This document shows, piece after piece, positions 46,604 through 54,944 of a stretch of DNA of 64,000 nt. Every line of letters begins with the position of its first letter. Position 1 is the stretch's first letter. This stretch comes from Lyngbya sp. PCC 8106 (GTDB lineage Bacteria; Cyanobacteriota; Cyanobacteriia; Cyanobacteriales; Microcoleaceae), in the NCBI RefSeq assembly GCF_000169095.1, contig NZ_AAVU01000019.1, positions 66,197 through 130,196 on the forward strand, written 5' to 3'. The notes under the pieces are model-generated. The model was not told the DNA's origin. It was given only the letters and a program-made list of their open reading frames with translations, and made no database searches. The position numbers were made by a program, and so were the translations under genes.

Positions 46604-46942
46604 TTGAAGTGGAACGGGGCGATCGCTTTAGCTTTTTTTTATATCCAAAATAGTGACTGGGAAATCTGGCATCATCTGCCGAGCAAACGTTTAGAAAAAG
46701 AATATTTGCTGAAGCTTTCCCGAGGTTTTGGTTTAGCCAATCATAAATTAAGACTGACTCGACTCTACCCCTGGCAGCGACCTTTGATGATTTTACTAAC
46801 TCCTTTATATTTGCTGTCCGATGGTTATAAACTGGCTTATTATTACTTACGTTATCGCCATGAATTTGATTCAGACTTAACGAAAGCTTGCGAGTTACAA
46901 GCAAGAATTGGTCGGTTTATCAGTCCTTTTGTGAGAGCTTAA
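46604..46942 (+). pseudogene. C-terminal remnant of a family 2 glycosyltransferase
   Basis: 112 codons from a TTG with no ribosome site. IQNSDWEIWHHLPSKRLEKEYLLKLSRGFGLANHKLRL matches the region after the catalytic domain of many cyanobacterial GT2 enzymes (a Y/W-H-H-x-P-x-x-R-L block), with a few residues missing between IQNS.W and HH. The tail YKLAYYYLRYRHEFDSDLTKACELQARIGRFISPFV is also typical. The whole catalytic GT-A part is absent, so I treat it as a truncated gene. An intact GT4 gene follows 33 bp downstream. The minus-strand frame over the same bases looks like a shadow. Confidence 0.5.
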
Positions 46943-46975
46943 TCCGTTTAATTTACCTACATTTTATCAAAAAAA

Positions 46976-48199
46976 GTGACTAAATTAAAAGTTTTACTGG
47001 TGCCGGATTACTTAACTTGGATTCTGGGAACTTGGGCGAAACAAATTGTCCGAGTCGGAAGCCAACACGATTATTATTTTTTCTCCCAACAGATGTTACC
47101 CTACCATCAAAAAGAGTGGGAATCTTTAATCAAAATAGTCGATATAGTTCACGTTTTAAGCGACTTTGATTTTGATAAATTGACTCTACCCGATCCTCTC
47201 CCCTTAGTCGGTTCTATCCATCACGTTACCAATTGGCCTAAGCTAATTGCGATCGCAGAAAAAAGCGATGCAATTATGATGGTTGCCAACGAATGGAAAG
47301 AATTTGTTTGTCAACAGGGAGTGTCCGAAGAGAAGTTATTTTTGTTTAATAATGGGGTGGAACAATCTAAGTTTTATCCTCTGAACAACCGCTTAAAAGC
47401 CCGGAAACAATTGGGGATAAATTCCGAGACTCCCCTGATCGGATACAGTGCCAAATATACCAGCAATACTGATGGAAGAAAAGGGGTAAATATTCTCTTA
47501 AAAGCCTTAGAAAAGTTGGGAAATCAAGGAGAACAATTCGGAGTTTTAATCACGGGACCGGGTTGGGATAAAGTGGTTAAGGAAATTAAAAGTTATGGGA
47601 TTAATCAGGTCTATTATTTCCCTTTTCTGCCCGATAGATTAATGCCAATTTGTTATAATGCTCTCGACCTTTATGTGGTCACCTCAAAAGTTGAAGGCGG
47701 GCCGGTTCCGGTGTTAAATTGTATGGCTTGTGGTGTTCCGGTCGTCACCACACCGGTCGGAATTGTTAAAGATTATCTAGAAGATGGTGTCAACGGTTTA
47801 ATAGTACCAAAAGACGATGCAGAAGCGACGGCTAATGCTATTTCTCGTCTGTTAAAATCGGAGGACTTACGCGAACAATTAGCGAAAGCGGGTCTGGAAA
47901 CTGTTAATAATTATTTGACTTGGGATAAAACATTGGCGGGAATTGAAGATTTGTATCAACGAGTCTGGGAAGCAAAAGCCGATAAAAAAGAACCCGCAAA
48001 AACCAATATAAACCCGGTGCAACAGAGGGAAAGGGCGTTAAAAATCGATTCTTATTTGTGGAATTTAAAATTGGCGGCCAAAGGTCATCCCCTAGAAGGT
48101 TTGCGCGGCATCATGGAAGGAGGTTTGGCAGTGGCGGTGAGCGAAACTCCGAGACTGGCGATCGCAGAAATTCCCAAGTTGTTCAAGGGGAAGGGTTGA
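46976..48199 (+). CDS. Family 4 glycosyltransferase
   Basis: 407 residues, GTG start at 46976. The GT-B fold shows in KLKVLLVPDYLTWILGTWAKQIVR at the start and in the donor-binding domain: GYSAKYTSNTDGRKGVNILLKAL, VLITGPG, PFLPDRLMPICYNALDLYVVTSKVEGGPVPVLNCMACGVPVVTTPVGIVKDYLEDGVNGLIVPKDD, which contains the E-x7-E motif. It transfers a sugar from a nucleotide donor, probably to cell-surface polysaccharide or lipid. A C-terminal extension (about 345-407) is helical and not typical. It follows a GT2 remnant, so this is probably the rest of a once larger polysaccharide locus. Confidence 0.9.
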   Translation: MTKLKVLLVPDYLTWILGTWAKQIVRVGSQHDYYFFSQQMLPYHQKEWESLIKIVDIVHVLSDFDFDKLTLPDPLPLVGSIHHVTNWPKLIAIAEKSDAIMMVANEWKEFVCQQGVSEEKLFLFNNGVEQSKFYPLNNRLKARKQLGINSETPLIGYSAKYTSNTDGRKGVNILLKALEKLGNQGEQFGVLITGPGWDKVVKEIKSYGINQVYYFPFLPDRLMPICYNALDLYVVTSKVEGGPVPVLNCMACGVPVVTTPVGIVKDYLEDGVNGLIVPKDDAEATANAISRLLKSEDLREQLAKAGLETVNNYLTWDKTLAGIEDLYQRVWEAKADKKEPAKTNINPVQQRERALKIDSYLWNLKLAAKGHPLEGLRGIMEGGLAVAVSETPRLAIAEIPKLFKGKG

Positions 48200-48304
48200 C
48201 TTCCTCTGTGGGGTTGAGGGGCTAGCTGGCCGAACCCCGAACCAAAACCCAAAACCTAAAATCCAACCCTAATCGGCATTTCAGAACTTTTTTTGCGAAA
48301 GGGG

Positions 48305-48335
48305 TTGCACAAAAGCCTAGAGTGTGTGTTATGCT
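48305..48335 (+). promoter_or_regulatory. Possible promoter of the pterin dehydratase leader
   Basis: TTGCAC (48305-48310) and TATGCT (48330-48335) stand 19 bases apart, or 17 if GTTATG is used. They lie about 40 bp before the mini-ORF ribosome site. Consensus quality is moderate. Confidence 0.35.
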
Positions 48336-48372
48336 AGCTAGCGTTGAAGTAATAACAAACCGTACAGGAAAA

Positions 48373-48619
48373 AAGGAGGTGATGCCCATGATTGATAGTA
48401 GTAAACGCATGGGTCACCTGATTGGAAAATGCCGGCTGTGCGCCGGAGCTGACAATTAGAGTCAGGCTAGTTTCCCTCTGGAGCTACGGATGTTCTAGAA
48501 GGACTGGCTGCACTCAAGAGTTCTTCCGGCAGTCAGGTTCCAATTCAGATGACCCGCTAGACCGCTCTTATCCTTAAAATGCTAAAGCTTAGTGCTGAGG
48601 CTATTCCGGGTAAGAGCGG
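48373..48619 (+). promoter_or_regulatory. Structured leader with sequestered Shine-Dalgarno site
   Basis: AGGTGA (48377-48382) and CCCATG (48385-48390) pair with CATGGG (48408-48413) and TCACCT (48414-48419), burying the ribosome site and start codon of the mini-ORF in a 12-bp stem. Further on, CCGG...CCGG, GACTG...CAGTC and a long stem CCGCTCTTA (48562-48570) with TAAGAGCGG (48611-48619) appear. The region lies between a possible promoter and the pterin dehydratase start at 48673. It looks like an attenuator or riboswitch-type leader; I do not recognise the class. Confidence 0.5.
48388..48459 (+). CDS. 23-residue mini-ORF with CxxC motif
   Basis: ATG 48388 opens a 23-codon frame ending TAG, encoding MIDSSKRMGHLIGKCRLCAGAD plus Asn. 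AAAGGAGGTGAT just upstream is a 12-base perfect complement of the usual 16S rRNA 3' end, far stronger than normal in cyanobacteria, with seven bases to the ATG. The peptide has a CRLC pair. Start and ribosome site are inside a stem (see leader). It is probably a regulatory leader peptide or a real small protein; the pterin dehydratase gene begins 213 bp downstream. Confidence 0.5.
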   Translation: MIDSSKRMGHLIGKCRLCAGADN

Positions 48620-48672
48620 ATAGTTATTTTAGGGGTAATAAACCTCAGTAGTTAAGAGGAGAGAGCTTGAAT

Positions 48673-48954
48673 ATGTCTGAAGTCTTAAAAGAAACTCAAG
48701 TCAAGGAAATGGCGACTCAGGTTCCTGACTGGAAGGTTGAAGGAAAAGAATTAAAGCAAGTGATGACATTTAAGGATTTTGTCACTGCAATGGATTTTGT
48801 GAACAAGTTGATTGAACCGGCTGAAGCAGCAGGACATCATCCAGATATTGCCATTTCTTACAACAAAGTAACGATTAGTTTAACTTCCCATGATGCGGGT
48901 GGTTTAACCGAAAAAGATTTTGCAATGGCGAAGCAAATTTCTAGTCTGAAGTAA
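48673..48954 (+). CDS. phhB: Pterin-4a-carbinolamine dehydratase
   Basis: 93 residues from ATG 48673 (TTG 48667 also open). PDWKVEGKELKQVMTFKDFVTAMDFVNKLIEPAEAAGHHPDIAISYNKVTISLTSHDAGGLTEKDFAMAKQI carries the family's catalytic HH-P-D and the second His in SHDAGGLT. It dehydrates 4a-hydroxy-tetrahydropterins to regenerate pterin cofactor. Full length. It is preceded by the long structured leader and followed by a terminator, so it seems to be a single-gene transcript. Confidence 0.95.
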   Translation: MSEVLKETQVKEMATQVPDWKVEGKELKQVMTFKDFVTAMDFVNKLIEPAEAAGHHPDIAISYNKVTISLTSHDAGGLTEKDFAMAKQISSLK

Positions 48955-48989
48955 ATCTTTAGTTCTACTTGAAAACTTGAACACGCTAA

Positions 48990-49024
48990 GAAAACCTCAC
49001 AAAAAATTCTGGTGGGGGTTTTCT
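48990..49024 (+). terminator. Terminator after the pterin dehydratase gene
   Basis: GAAAACCTCAC pairs with GGTGGGGGTTTTC across AAAAAATTCT, ending in TTTTCTCT. It lies about 35 bp past the stop. Confidence 0.7.
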
Positions 49025-49174
49025 CTGATTTGGGTTAAAATCTAAGCCAATTGAGATATTCTCTACAAAGTCTCTACATTTGGTCAAAAATAACGGATAA
49101 TAGGAGGAGAGTAGTGTTGCAGTCTGAGCAACTCGATCTGATGTGATGACCGCTGTTCAGCATCTACGAACCCT

Positions 49175-50809
49175 ATGATTTTTCAGAATCCAGAATATTT
49201 AAAAGAGTTAGCCGAACAAGCAGAGTTAATTGAAAAGCTATTAGATATCGGCGCCGCTTTATCAAGTACCCAAAACTTGAGTACCCTACTCAATTTGATT
49301 TTAGCCAAGAGTCGGGAAATTACTTGTAGTGATGCGGGTAGTGTTTATTTAGTAGACTCCACCGACAATACTCCGAAGTTATTGTTTAAAGTCGCTCAAA
49401 ATGTATCCCTTCCTAACCTGTCGTTTCGAGAGTTTGCAATTCCCCTCACCGATAGGAGTTTGGCGGGCTATGTGGCGTTAACTGGGGAAAGCTTGAATAT
49501 TCCCGATGCGTATCAGTTACCCCCCGACAAGCCTTATCGCCTCGATAGCAGTTTTGATCGCGATATTAGCTACCTGACTCGTTCAGTATTGGTTCTTCCG
49601 ATGCAAAACCGTCAGGGAGAAACGATGGGAGTGCTTCAGTTGATCAACCGCAAAGTTAGATCCGATGTGACGTTGGTGCCTGAAAATACTCTGGAAATGA
49701 CTCAACCCTATGGAGAATGGGAAGAACAAATTTTGCGAAGTCTGGCTTCTCAGGCGGCAATTTCGATAGAACGCAATCTCCTCCAAGATAGTATTGAATC
49801 CCTTTTTGAAGGATTTGTCAAGGCATCAGTCCAAGTCATTGAACAACGAGATCCCTGCACTTTTGGTCATTCTGAACGGGTTGCTCAGTTAACCGTTCGT
49901 TTAGCCGAAGAAATTAATACGACGACAACCGGTTCTTTAGCGGAGATTAACTTTAGCGATCGCCAAATTCAAGAAATCCGTTATGCTGCATTATTGCATG
50001 ATTTTGGCAAAATTGGGGTTCCTGAAGCGATTTTAACCAAGTCTAAAAAGTTATATCCTCACCAGTTAGAAGTGATTCGTCAACGTTTTGCATTAGCAAG
50101 GCGAACTCTCGAATGGGAATGCACTCAAGCCAAATATGAACTATTGCTGAACAATAGCAATCAAAAATCAACACAGACTGAAGGTAAATCTTCTTGCACA
50201 ATTGAACAGTTAGACGCGAATTTAAGCCAAGCAATTCAGCAGTTAAACGATTGCTGGAATTTACTTTTAGAAGCAAATGAACCCCAAGTTACCGAAAGAA
50301 AACCCTTAGAGAAACTCTCAGAATTGACTCAGATAGTGTATCGGGATATTGACGGGGAAACAAAGCCTTTAATTACTCCCGAAGAAATGAACTTGCTGTT
50401 AGTTAAACAGGGAAATCTGACTCCAGAAGAACGGTTAGTTATCGAGTCTCATGTAACCCATACTTACAAATTTTTAGAGAAAATTCCCTGGACAAAAGAC
50501 CTAAAAGATGTTCCTCAAATCGCCTATGGACACCATGAAAAACTTGATGGTACCGGCTATCCTTTAAAATTAAAACAAGCGGAAATTTCGACGCAATCGC
50601 AGATGATGGCAATTGCAGATATTTATGATGCGCTAACAGCCGGAGACAAGCCTTATCAGCATGGATTACCAACGATAACAGCTTTAAAAATTCTCCGCAA
50701 AGAAGCCGATCAAAACAAAGTTAATCTAGATATTCTAACACTTTTTGAGCAACGTCAGGTTTATCAAGTGATTGGACATAGTTTAGATGTGGTAATGAAA
50801 TTGGCGTAA
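49175..50809 (+). CDS. GAF-HD-GYP phosphodiesterase with split HD-GYP domain
   Basis: 544 residues. A GAF sensor (about 30-190) has SREITCSDAGSVYLVDS and RSVLVLPMQNRQGETMGVLQLINR. The HD-GYP domain begins at about 215 (QRDPCTFGHSERVAQLTVRLAEEI), has the metal pair in ALLHDFGKIGVPE and ends with HHEKLDGTGYPLKL and MAIADIYDALTAGDKPY. It would hydrolyse c-di-GMP. Between HDFGK and HHEKLDG there are about 178 residues, whereas the family usually has about 65; a helical, acidic insert (about 305-415) sits there. No membrane helix, so cytosolic. ATG 49175 has no clear SD. Confidence 0.9.
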   Translation: MIFQNPEYLKELAEQAELIEKLLDIGAALSSTQNLSTLLNLILAKSREITCSDAGSVYLVDSTDNTPKLLFKVAQNVSLPNLSFREFAIPLTDRSLAGYVALTGESLNIPDAYQLPPDKPYRLDSSFDRDISYLTRSVLVLPMQNRQGETMGVLQLINRKVRSDVTLVPENTLEMTQPYGEWEEQILRSLASQAAISIERNLLQDSIESLFEGFVKASVQVIEQRDPCTFGHSERVAQLTVRLAEEINTTTTGSLAEINFSDRQIQEIRYAALLHDFGKIGVPEAILTKSKKLYPHQLEVIRQRFALARRTLEWECTQAKYELLLNNSNQKSTQTEGKSSCTIEQLDANLSQAIQQLNDCWNLLLEANEPQVTERKPLEKLSELTQIVYRDIDGETKPLITPEEMNLLLVKQGNLTPEERLVIESHVTHTYKFLEKIPWTKDLKDVPQIAYGHHEKLDGTGYPLKLKQAEISTQSQMMAIADIYDALTAGDKPYQHGLPTITALKILRKEADQNKVNLDILTLFEQRQVYQVIGHSLDVVMKLA

Positions 50810-50918
50810 AAAACGGGTAGATAATAAAGAGATAAAATTGAGTTTAAATATTGTCGTTCAGGGTGGAAAAATTGTGATGAAATAGAATAAATTAGCTTTA
50901 AAAAATAAGGAGATTAGG

Positions 50919-52688
50919 ATGACGGCGGAAACAGGAATCGGATGTGATCAAAACCCTGTATTATTTAGTAAACTCGCTCGATTTTTACTCCTATTTTGCT
51001 CATCTTCCATATTTTTAGGTCTAAGTTCTAGTCGCATTTTAGCTGAAGATGCAGATACGTTAGAACAACTCCAACGTTACAGTCAAGAAGGACGCAAAAA
51101 CACTTCATTAACTCAAGTCACTTCGGTTTCCCAACTATCCGATGTTTACCCCACCGACTGGGCGTTTCAAGCGTTACAATCTTTAGTCGAACGGTTTGGC
51201 TGTATTGCAGGTTATCCCGATGGGACTTTTCGCGGAAATCGTTCCTTAACTCGCTACGAATTTGCAAGCGGTTTAAATGCTTGTTTAGAACGAATTAACG
51301 AGTTATTAAATGCCGCCGTAGAGGGGAGTTTAACTGAAAATGAATTTATCGCTTTACAACGCTTACAAAACGAATTTGCGGCTGAGTTGAGTTTACTTCG
51401 AGGTCAAATTACAGACTTAGAAGAACGCACCGAAGTTTTAGTCACTCGTCAATTTTCAACGACAACAAAACTCACGGGAGAAGCAATTTTTGCGGTAACA
51501 CAAGCTTTTGGGGATGATATTGCTTTTCAAGGGACCGAAGAAAACCGTAACCAAGTTGTTTTTCAAAATCGAGTTCGTCTCAATTTTAACACCAGTTTTA
51601 CAGGTCAAGATTTACTCCTGACTCGCCTACAAATGGGAAACGCCCAACTGTTTGATTTAGGGTTTACTCGTCAAGGAACACAAACCTTTAATTTTCGTGG
51701 AGATACAGAAAGTAAAGTTGAGTTAGAACGATTATATTATCAGTTTCCAATTAACAATCAACTTCAATTAACTTTAGCCGCAAAAGGGGTAACTTGGGAT
51801 GATTTTGTTCCGACTGTTAACCCCTATTTAGACAACTTTGATGGTGGAAATGGGAGTTTAAGTACCTTTGGTCAACGTAACCCAATTTATCGCATCGGTG
51901 CGGGTCGCGGAATGGGTTTGCATTATCGCTTTAATGAACAATTTTTAAATGGAATTTTTGGGTCAACTTCGGTTTCTGTGGGTTATCTTTCTGCAAATGC
52001 GGGAGATGCGAGTCAGGGAAATGGTTTGTTTAATGGAGATTATGCAACTTTAGCCCAAATTACAGTAACGCCAAGAGATAATTTACAGTTTGCTTTGACT
52101 TATAATCATGCGTATTCAACGCCGGGAAATTTTGGCTTTGATAATGGTTTAAGAAATGGTTTAGTGGTTGACCGAAATAGAGGTAATATTGATGGAAATG
52201 CAATTAATGGTGTAACTGGGAGTGGAATTGCGAATTCTATTTTAGGCTTAAGTGAGGGAATTAATTCAGGGGGAATTGCTTCGGGGGTTGTGAGTAATTC
52301 CTATGGTTTACAAGCTTCATGGCGAATTAATCGTAAAATTGTTTTAAGTGGTTGGGGAGGTTATACTGATGCGAGAGTGATTAATATTGGTGATGGTCAA
52401 ATTTGGAATTTTGCGGTAACATTGGCTTTACCCGATTTATTTAAAGAGGGAAGTTTGGGGGGAATTGTTGTCGGTCGAGAACCCTATTTGAATGATATTG
52501 ATGCGCCGGATGAATTAACATTCGAGTTTCCCAATGACCAATCTTGGCATCTTGAAGCGTTTTATCGCTATCCGGTAAATGATAAAATTTCGATTACTCC
52601 GGGTATTATTTTTATTACAAACCCCAACCAAGATAGCCACAATGATAATATTTTGATTGGGACCTTAAGAACAACGTTTTCTTTTTAG
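50919..52688 (+). CDS. SLH-domain OprB-type outer-membrane porin
   Basis: 589 residues; ATG follows AAGGAG at seven bases. A signal peptide (LARFLLLFCSSSIFLGLSSSRILA) leads to one SLH domain (SQLSDVYPTDWAFQALQSLVERFGCIAGYPDGTFRGNRSLTRYEFASGLNACLERI) that binds peptidoglycan-linked polymer. A short coiled coil (about 145-180) and a beta-barrel of the OprB family follow, ending in the aromatic residue of TLRTTFSF as expected for outer-membrane insertion. These cyanobacterial porins (Som-like) pass inorganic ions, iron among them. Single gene; a gap of about 75 bp separates it from the convergent gene. Confidence 0.93.
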   Translation: MTAETGIGCDQNPVLFSKLARFLLLFCSSSIFLGLSSSRILAEDADTLEQLQRYSQEGRKNTSLTQVTSVSQLSDVYPTDWAFQALQSLVERFGCIAGYPDGTFRGNRSLTRYEFASGLNACLERINELLNAAVEGSLTENEFIALQRLQNEFAAELSLLRGQITDLEERTEVLVTRQFSTTTKLTGEAIFAVTQAFGDDIAFQGTEENRNQVVFQNRVRLNFNTSFTGQDLLLTRLQMGNAQLFDLGFTRQGTQTFNFRGDTESKVELERLYYQFPINNQLQLTLAAKGVTWDDFVPTVNPYLDNFDGGNGSLSTFGQRNPIYRIGAGRGMGLHYRFNEQFLNGIFGSTSVSVGYLSANAGDASQGNGLFNGDYATLAQITVTPRDNLQFALTYNHAYSTPGNFGFDNGLRNGLVVDRNRGNIDGNAINGVTGSGIANSILGLSEGINSGGIASGVVSNSYGLQASWRINRKIVLSGWGGYTDARVINIGDGQIWNFAVTLALPDLFKEGSLGGIVVGREPYLNDIDAPDELTFEFPNDQSWHLEAFYRYPVNDKISITPGIIFITNPNQDSHNDNILIGTLRTTFSF

Positions 52689-52763
52689 ATAAATCAGCGG
52701 GACTTACTCCCACTGATTTTCAAGAGGCTAGCCTCCTTACCTCGGGTTAACTGATTTTACCAA

Positions 52764-53252
52764 TTATGTGATGGGTGTTGAAACAAGGATCACTGGGGAG
52801 ATCCAGGTGGCACTGAGATACACACCCTTACCCTGGTTAACAGCTTGCATTAATACCAATTGTACTGATACATATGCTGCAACGATAGCAACTAACGAAG
52901 CTAGTGTCCCACCAGATGCAGCAATTAGGGAGCCACCATAAGCCATGAATGCAGCAAAAACATCTGATACCTTGGAGAACTCTTTCATAACAGCTTCGGG
53001 GATGACAAAATGATAGCCCCACCAAAATGCGGCAGCAGTAATAACTGGCCCGGCAGCGACATCCAAGGTTTCACCCAGTCGAATATTCTCTGTCGTAGTT
53101 TCAGTTGGCGGGGCTTCCAACCCAGCCTTTTCTAAACTGGCACAAATACCCTCAGCAACCTTCTCACGAAACTTTAAATCCTGTTGCAACTTATTTTCAA
53201 ATACTTGAGAGACAGCTTCAAAACCATTATCGAGATTCAGTGCATTAGTCAT
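52764..53252 (-). CDS. Small protein with leader-like N terminus and glycine-rich membrane helices
   Basis: 162 residues from ATG 53252 (AAAGGA upstream); the longer frame to 53294 is less likely. Residues 1-65 are acidic and soluble: NGFEAVSQVFENKLQQDLKFREKVAEGICASLEKAGLEAPPTETTTENIRLGE, reminiscent of NHLP/Nif11-type RiPP leader peptides (FRxK...). The rest is hydrophobic and small-residue-rich (GPVITAAAFWWGYHFVIP, FAAFMAYGGSLIAASGGTLASLVAIVAAYVSVQLVLM), at least two membrane helices. No modification enzyme is nearby. It may be a membrane peptide, bacteriocin-like or stress protein. The 14-mer at 53369 lies 117 bp upstream. Confidence 0.55.
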   Translation of the reverse strand: MTNALNLDNGFEAVSQVFENKLQQDLKFREKVAEGICASLEKAGLEAPPTETTTENIRLGETLDVAAGPVITAAAFWWGYHFVIPEAVMKEFSKVSDVFAAFMAYGGSLIAASGGTLASLVAIVAAYVSVQLVLMQAVNQGKGVYLSATWISPVILVSTPIT

Positions 53253-53368
53253 AATCGTTATCCTTTGATAAATAGAGTGTTTTGGGAAATGCAAAGTTTA
53301 GCTTTTTTACTAACCCTTTTGCTGTTTATTAATATCAATACTATCCTTTTAATTATGGATGTGTAATG

Positions 53369-53414
53369 AACTATTTTTAGGTTATTATTCAAGTAATTGT
53401 TAATTATTTTTAGG
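53369..53414 (-). promoter_or_regulatory. Candidate operator: AACTATTTTTAGGT plus near copy
   Basis: AACTATTTTTAGGT at 53369-53382 is followed by AATTATTTTTAGG at 53402-53414, 33 bp apart (about three helical turns). The first word occurs identically at 54117-54130, each time about 105-117 bp upstream of a minus-strand small gene. An AraC-family gene is nearby. The rest of 53253-53583 is AT-rich and gene-free. Confidence 0.45.
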
Positions 53415-53583
53415 CGGTTTTAATTGATTTATACCTATATAAACTGTAGTGTATTCAGCCATAATAAATGTGTAAATGTGAAAAGTATTAATGTTAAAAA
53501 AATCATCAAAAAGCAGCAGCAAGTAACTGCCGAAACAATTACTTACTACTACAATAATTCACAAATCGGTCAATCTACTTTTT

Positions 53584-54009
53584 TTAACGTCTGCGAGCAG
53601 TCTGATAATCAATATCGAGGCGTTGCAATTCACGGACAACTTCGTCGAGTCCCACTTTGTTGATGTAAGACTTTAATACTTTACCATTTCCTTTGAAAGC
53701 AACAGCGTGACCTCGTTTAACTGATTTTAAGATATTATGCCGATATCCAGCATTGCCATAAGCGCATTTGATTCCATAGTTAAATAGGGCGCAATTATTC
53801 CGGTCTAGAGAACGTTCGGCACTTCGGATATCTTCGGATGACATATAAAACACGTCGGGTTGATCCGGATCGGCAATGCTGTTTTGTGTTGGAGGTTGAG
53901 CTTGAGCGGGATTACTCGCAGTTAATCCTATTCCTCCTAACATCGAAACCAAAACTGCACCACTAAACAAAGCACGGCGTAGATTCATTTTTTTTGTCGT
54001 TAAGTTCAT
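53584..54009 (-). CDS. Small secreted protein of unknown function
   Basis: 141 residues; GGAG lies six bases before ATG 54009 (three before ATG 54012). A signal peptide (LRRALFSGAVLVSMLGGIGLTASNPAQAQ) precedes a polar domain of about 100 residues: DVFYMSSEDIRSAERSLDRNNCALFNYGIKCAYGNAGYRHNILKSVKRGHAVAFKGNGKVLKSYINKVGLDEVVRELQRLDID. It has two cysteines that could form a disulfide and a basic, helix-rich end. I recognise no family. It shares an upstream 14-mer with the membrane gene ending at 52764 and stands next to an AraC regulator. Confidence 0.6.
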   Translation of the reverse strand: MNLTTKKMNLRRALFSGAVLVSMLGGIGLTASNPAQAQPPTQNSIADPDQPDVFYMSSEDIRSAERSLDRNNCALFNYGIKCAYGNAGYRHNILKSVKRGHAVAFKGNGKVLKSYINKVGLDEVVRELQRLDIDYQTARRR

Positions 54010-54116
54010 CATGTTCTCCTTTACATACAGAGTTGAATTGAAAGATTAGCTTAATTGCTAATACTTGATTTGTTTCTTACTATCAATCATATTCTTTTCT
54101 AAGTAGATTGATAATT

Positions 54117-54130
54117 AACTATTTTTAGGT
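54117..54130 (-). promoter_or_regulatory. Candidate operator: AACTATTTTTAGGT
   Basis: Exact second copy of the 14-mer at 53369-53382, 105 bp upstream of the small secreted gene's start. It lies in the gap between that gene and the end of the AraC-family gene. Confidence 0.45.
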
Positions 54131-54251
54131 CTTCATAACTTTTTGAGAGATTATTCGCTTTATTCTTTCAGTTGTGAGAAATGTATCTTGTCAACTTAAT
54201 TACTGTTCAACTTTCGAGATAAACTCCAGTTTAATTCAGAAATATCCGGAT

Positions 54252-54791
54252 TCAAGCCTGTTTTTTTGTAACGGATTGAGACTCAGGTTTTACCACAATC
54301 AACCGACCTGTATTGGAATCTCGATAGGTGGTAAAAGGATTATTTTTTAAAGGCTTTTTGGGGCAATCTTGTTGCTGTCTTTTTCTCCAAGCGTGGGGAG
54401 TATTGTGATGATAATTACGAAACTGAGAGTAAAAATGGTTGAGATTTTGATAACCTATTTTAAAAGCAATCTTTTCAATAGAATTATCGGTTTCTAACAG
54501 CAAGCGTCTTGCTTCTGCTATCCGGCGTTCGACAATCCAATTATTCACCGTTTTTCCGGTCAGTCTTCGCACTAAGTCGGTTAAGTAAGCCGAAGAATAA
54601 CCAACGGCTTGAGCAACTTCTTTGAGTTTAATACTTTGATGATAATTCAATTCTATGAACTCGAAGATATCACGCAGTCGGGGAATGGATGGAAATATTG
54701 ACTGGAGAATATTTGATTCTTGACTTTCGGTGGGAGTAGAGAATTCCTCATATGCTAGAGGACTATTATCACTTACTAAAATATTAGTCAT
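54252..54791 (-). CDS. AraC-family transcriptional regulator
   Basis: 179 residues. The DNA-binding domain (about 38-140) has both helix-turn-helix units: LKEVAQAVGYSSAYLTDLVRRLTGKTVNNWIVERRIAEARRLLLETDNSIEKIAFKIGYQNLNHFYSQFRNYHHNTPHAWRKR, matching the AraC/XylS signature. The N-terminal part is only about 35 residues, too short for a cupin sensor, so ligand sensing is either absent or by another protein. The C-terminal tail is basic. It lies in line with two small genes that share a 14-mer upstream; it may control them. Confidence 0.9.
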   Translation of the reverse strand: MTNILVSDNSPLAYEEFSTPTESQESNILQSIFPSIPRLRDIFEFIELNYHQSIKLKEVAQAVGYSSAYLTDLVRRLTGKTVNNWIVERRIAEARRLLLETDNSIEKIAFKIGYQNLNHFYSQFRNYHHNTPHAWRKRQQQDCPKKPLKNNPFTTYRDSNTGRLIVVKPESQSVTKKQA

Positions 54792-54944
54792 TTTCTCTCC
54801 TGATATTTAAGATAAATTTGGGTTTGCTCTACTGTTTACTCGCTTACGAGCAACCCTCTTTATCTGAAACACGACAGAGTTGTAACAAAACTTTATAATA
54901 AGTCAACACGCTCCGTGCTTCTATGACGAACGCCTAGCAGTTGA

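Noticed and set aside
46599..46904. Minus-strand open frame over the GT2 remnant
   Set aside because: The plus frame has clear glycosyltransferase similarity; the minus product has no recognisable pattern.
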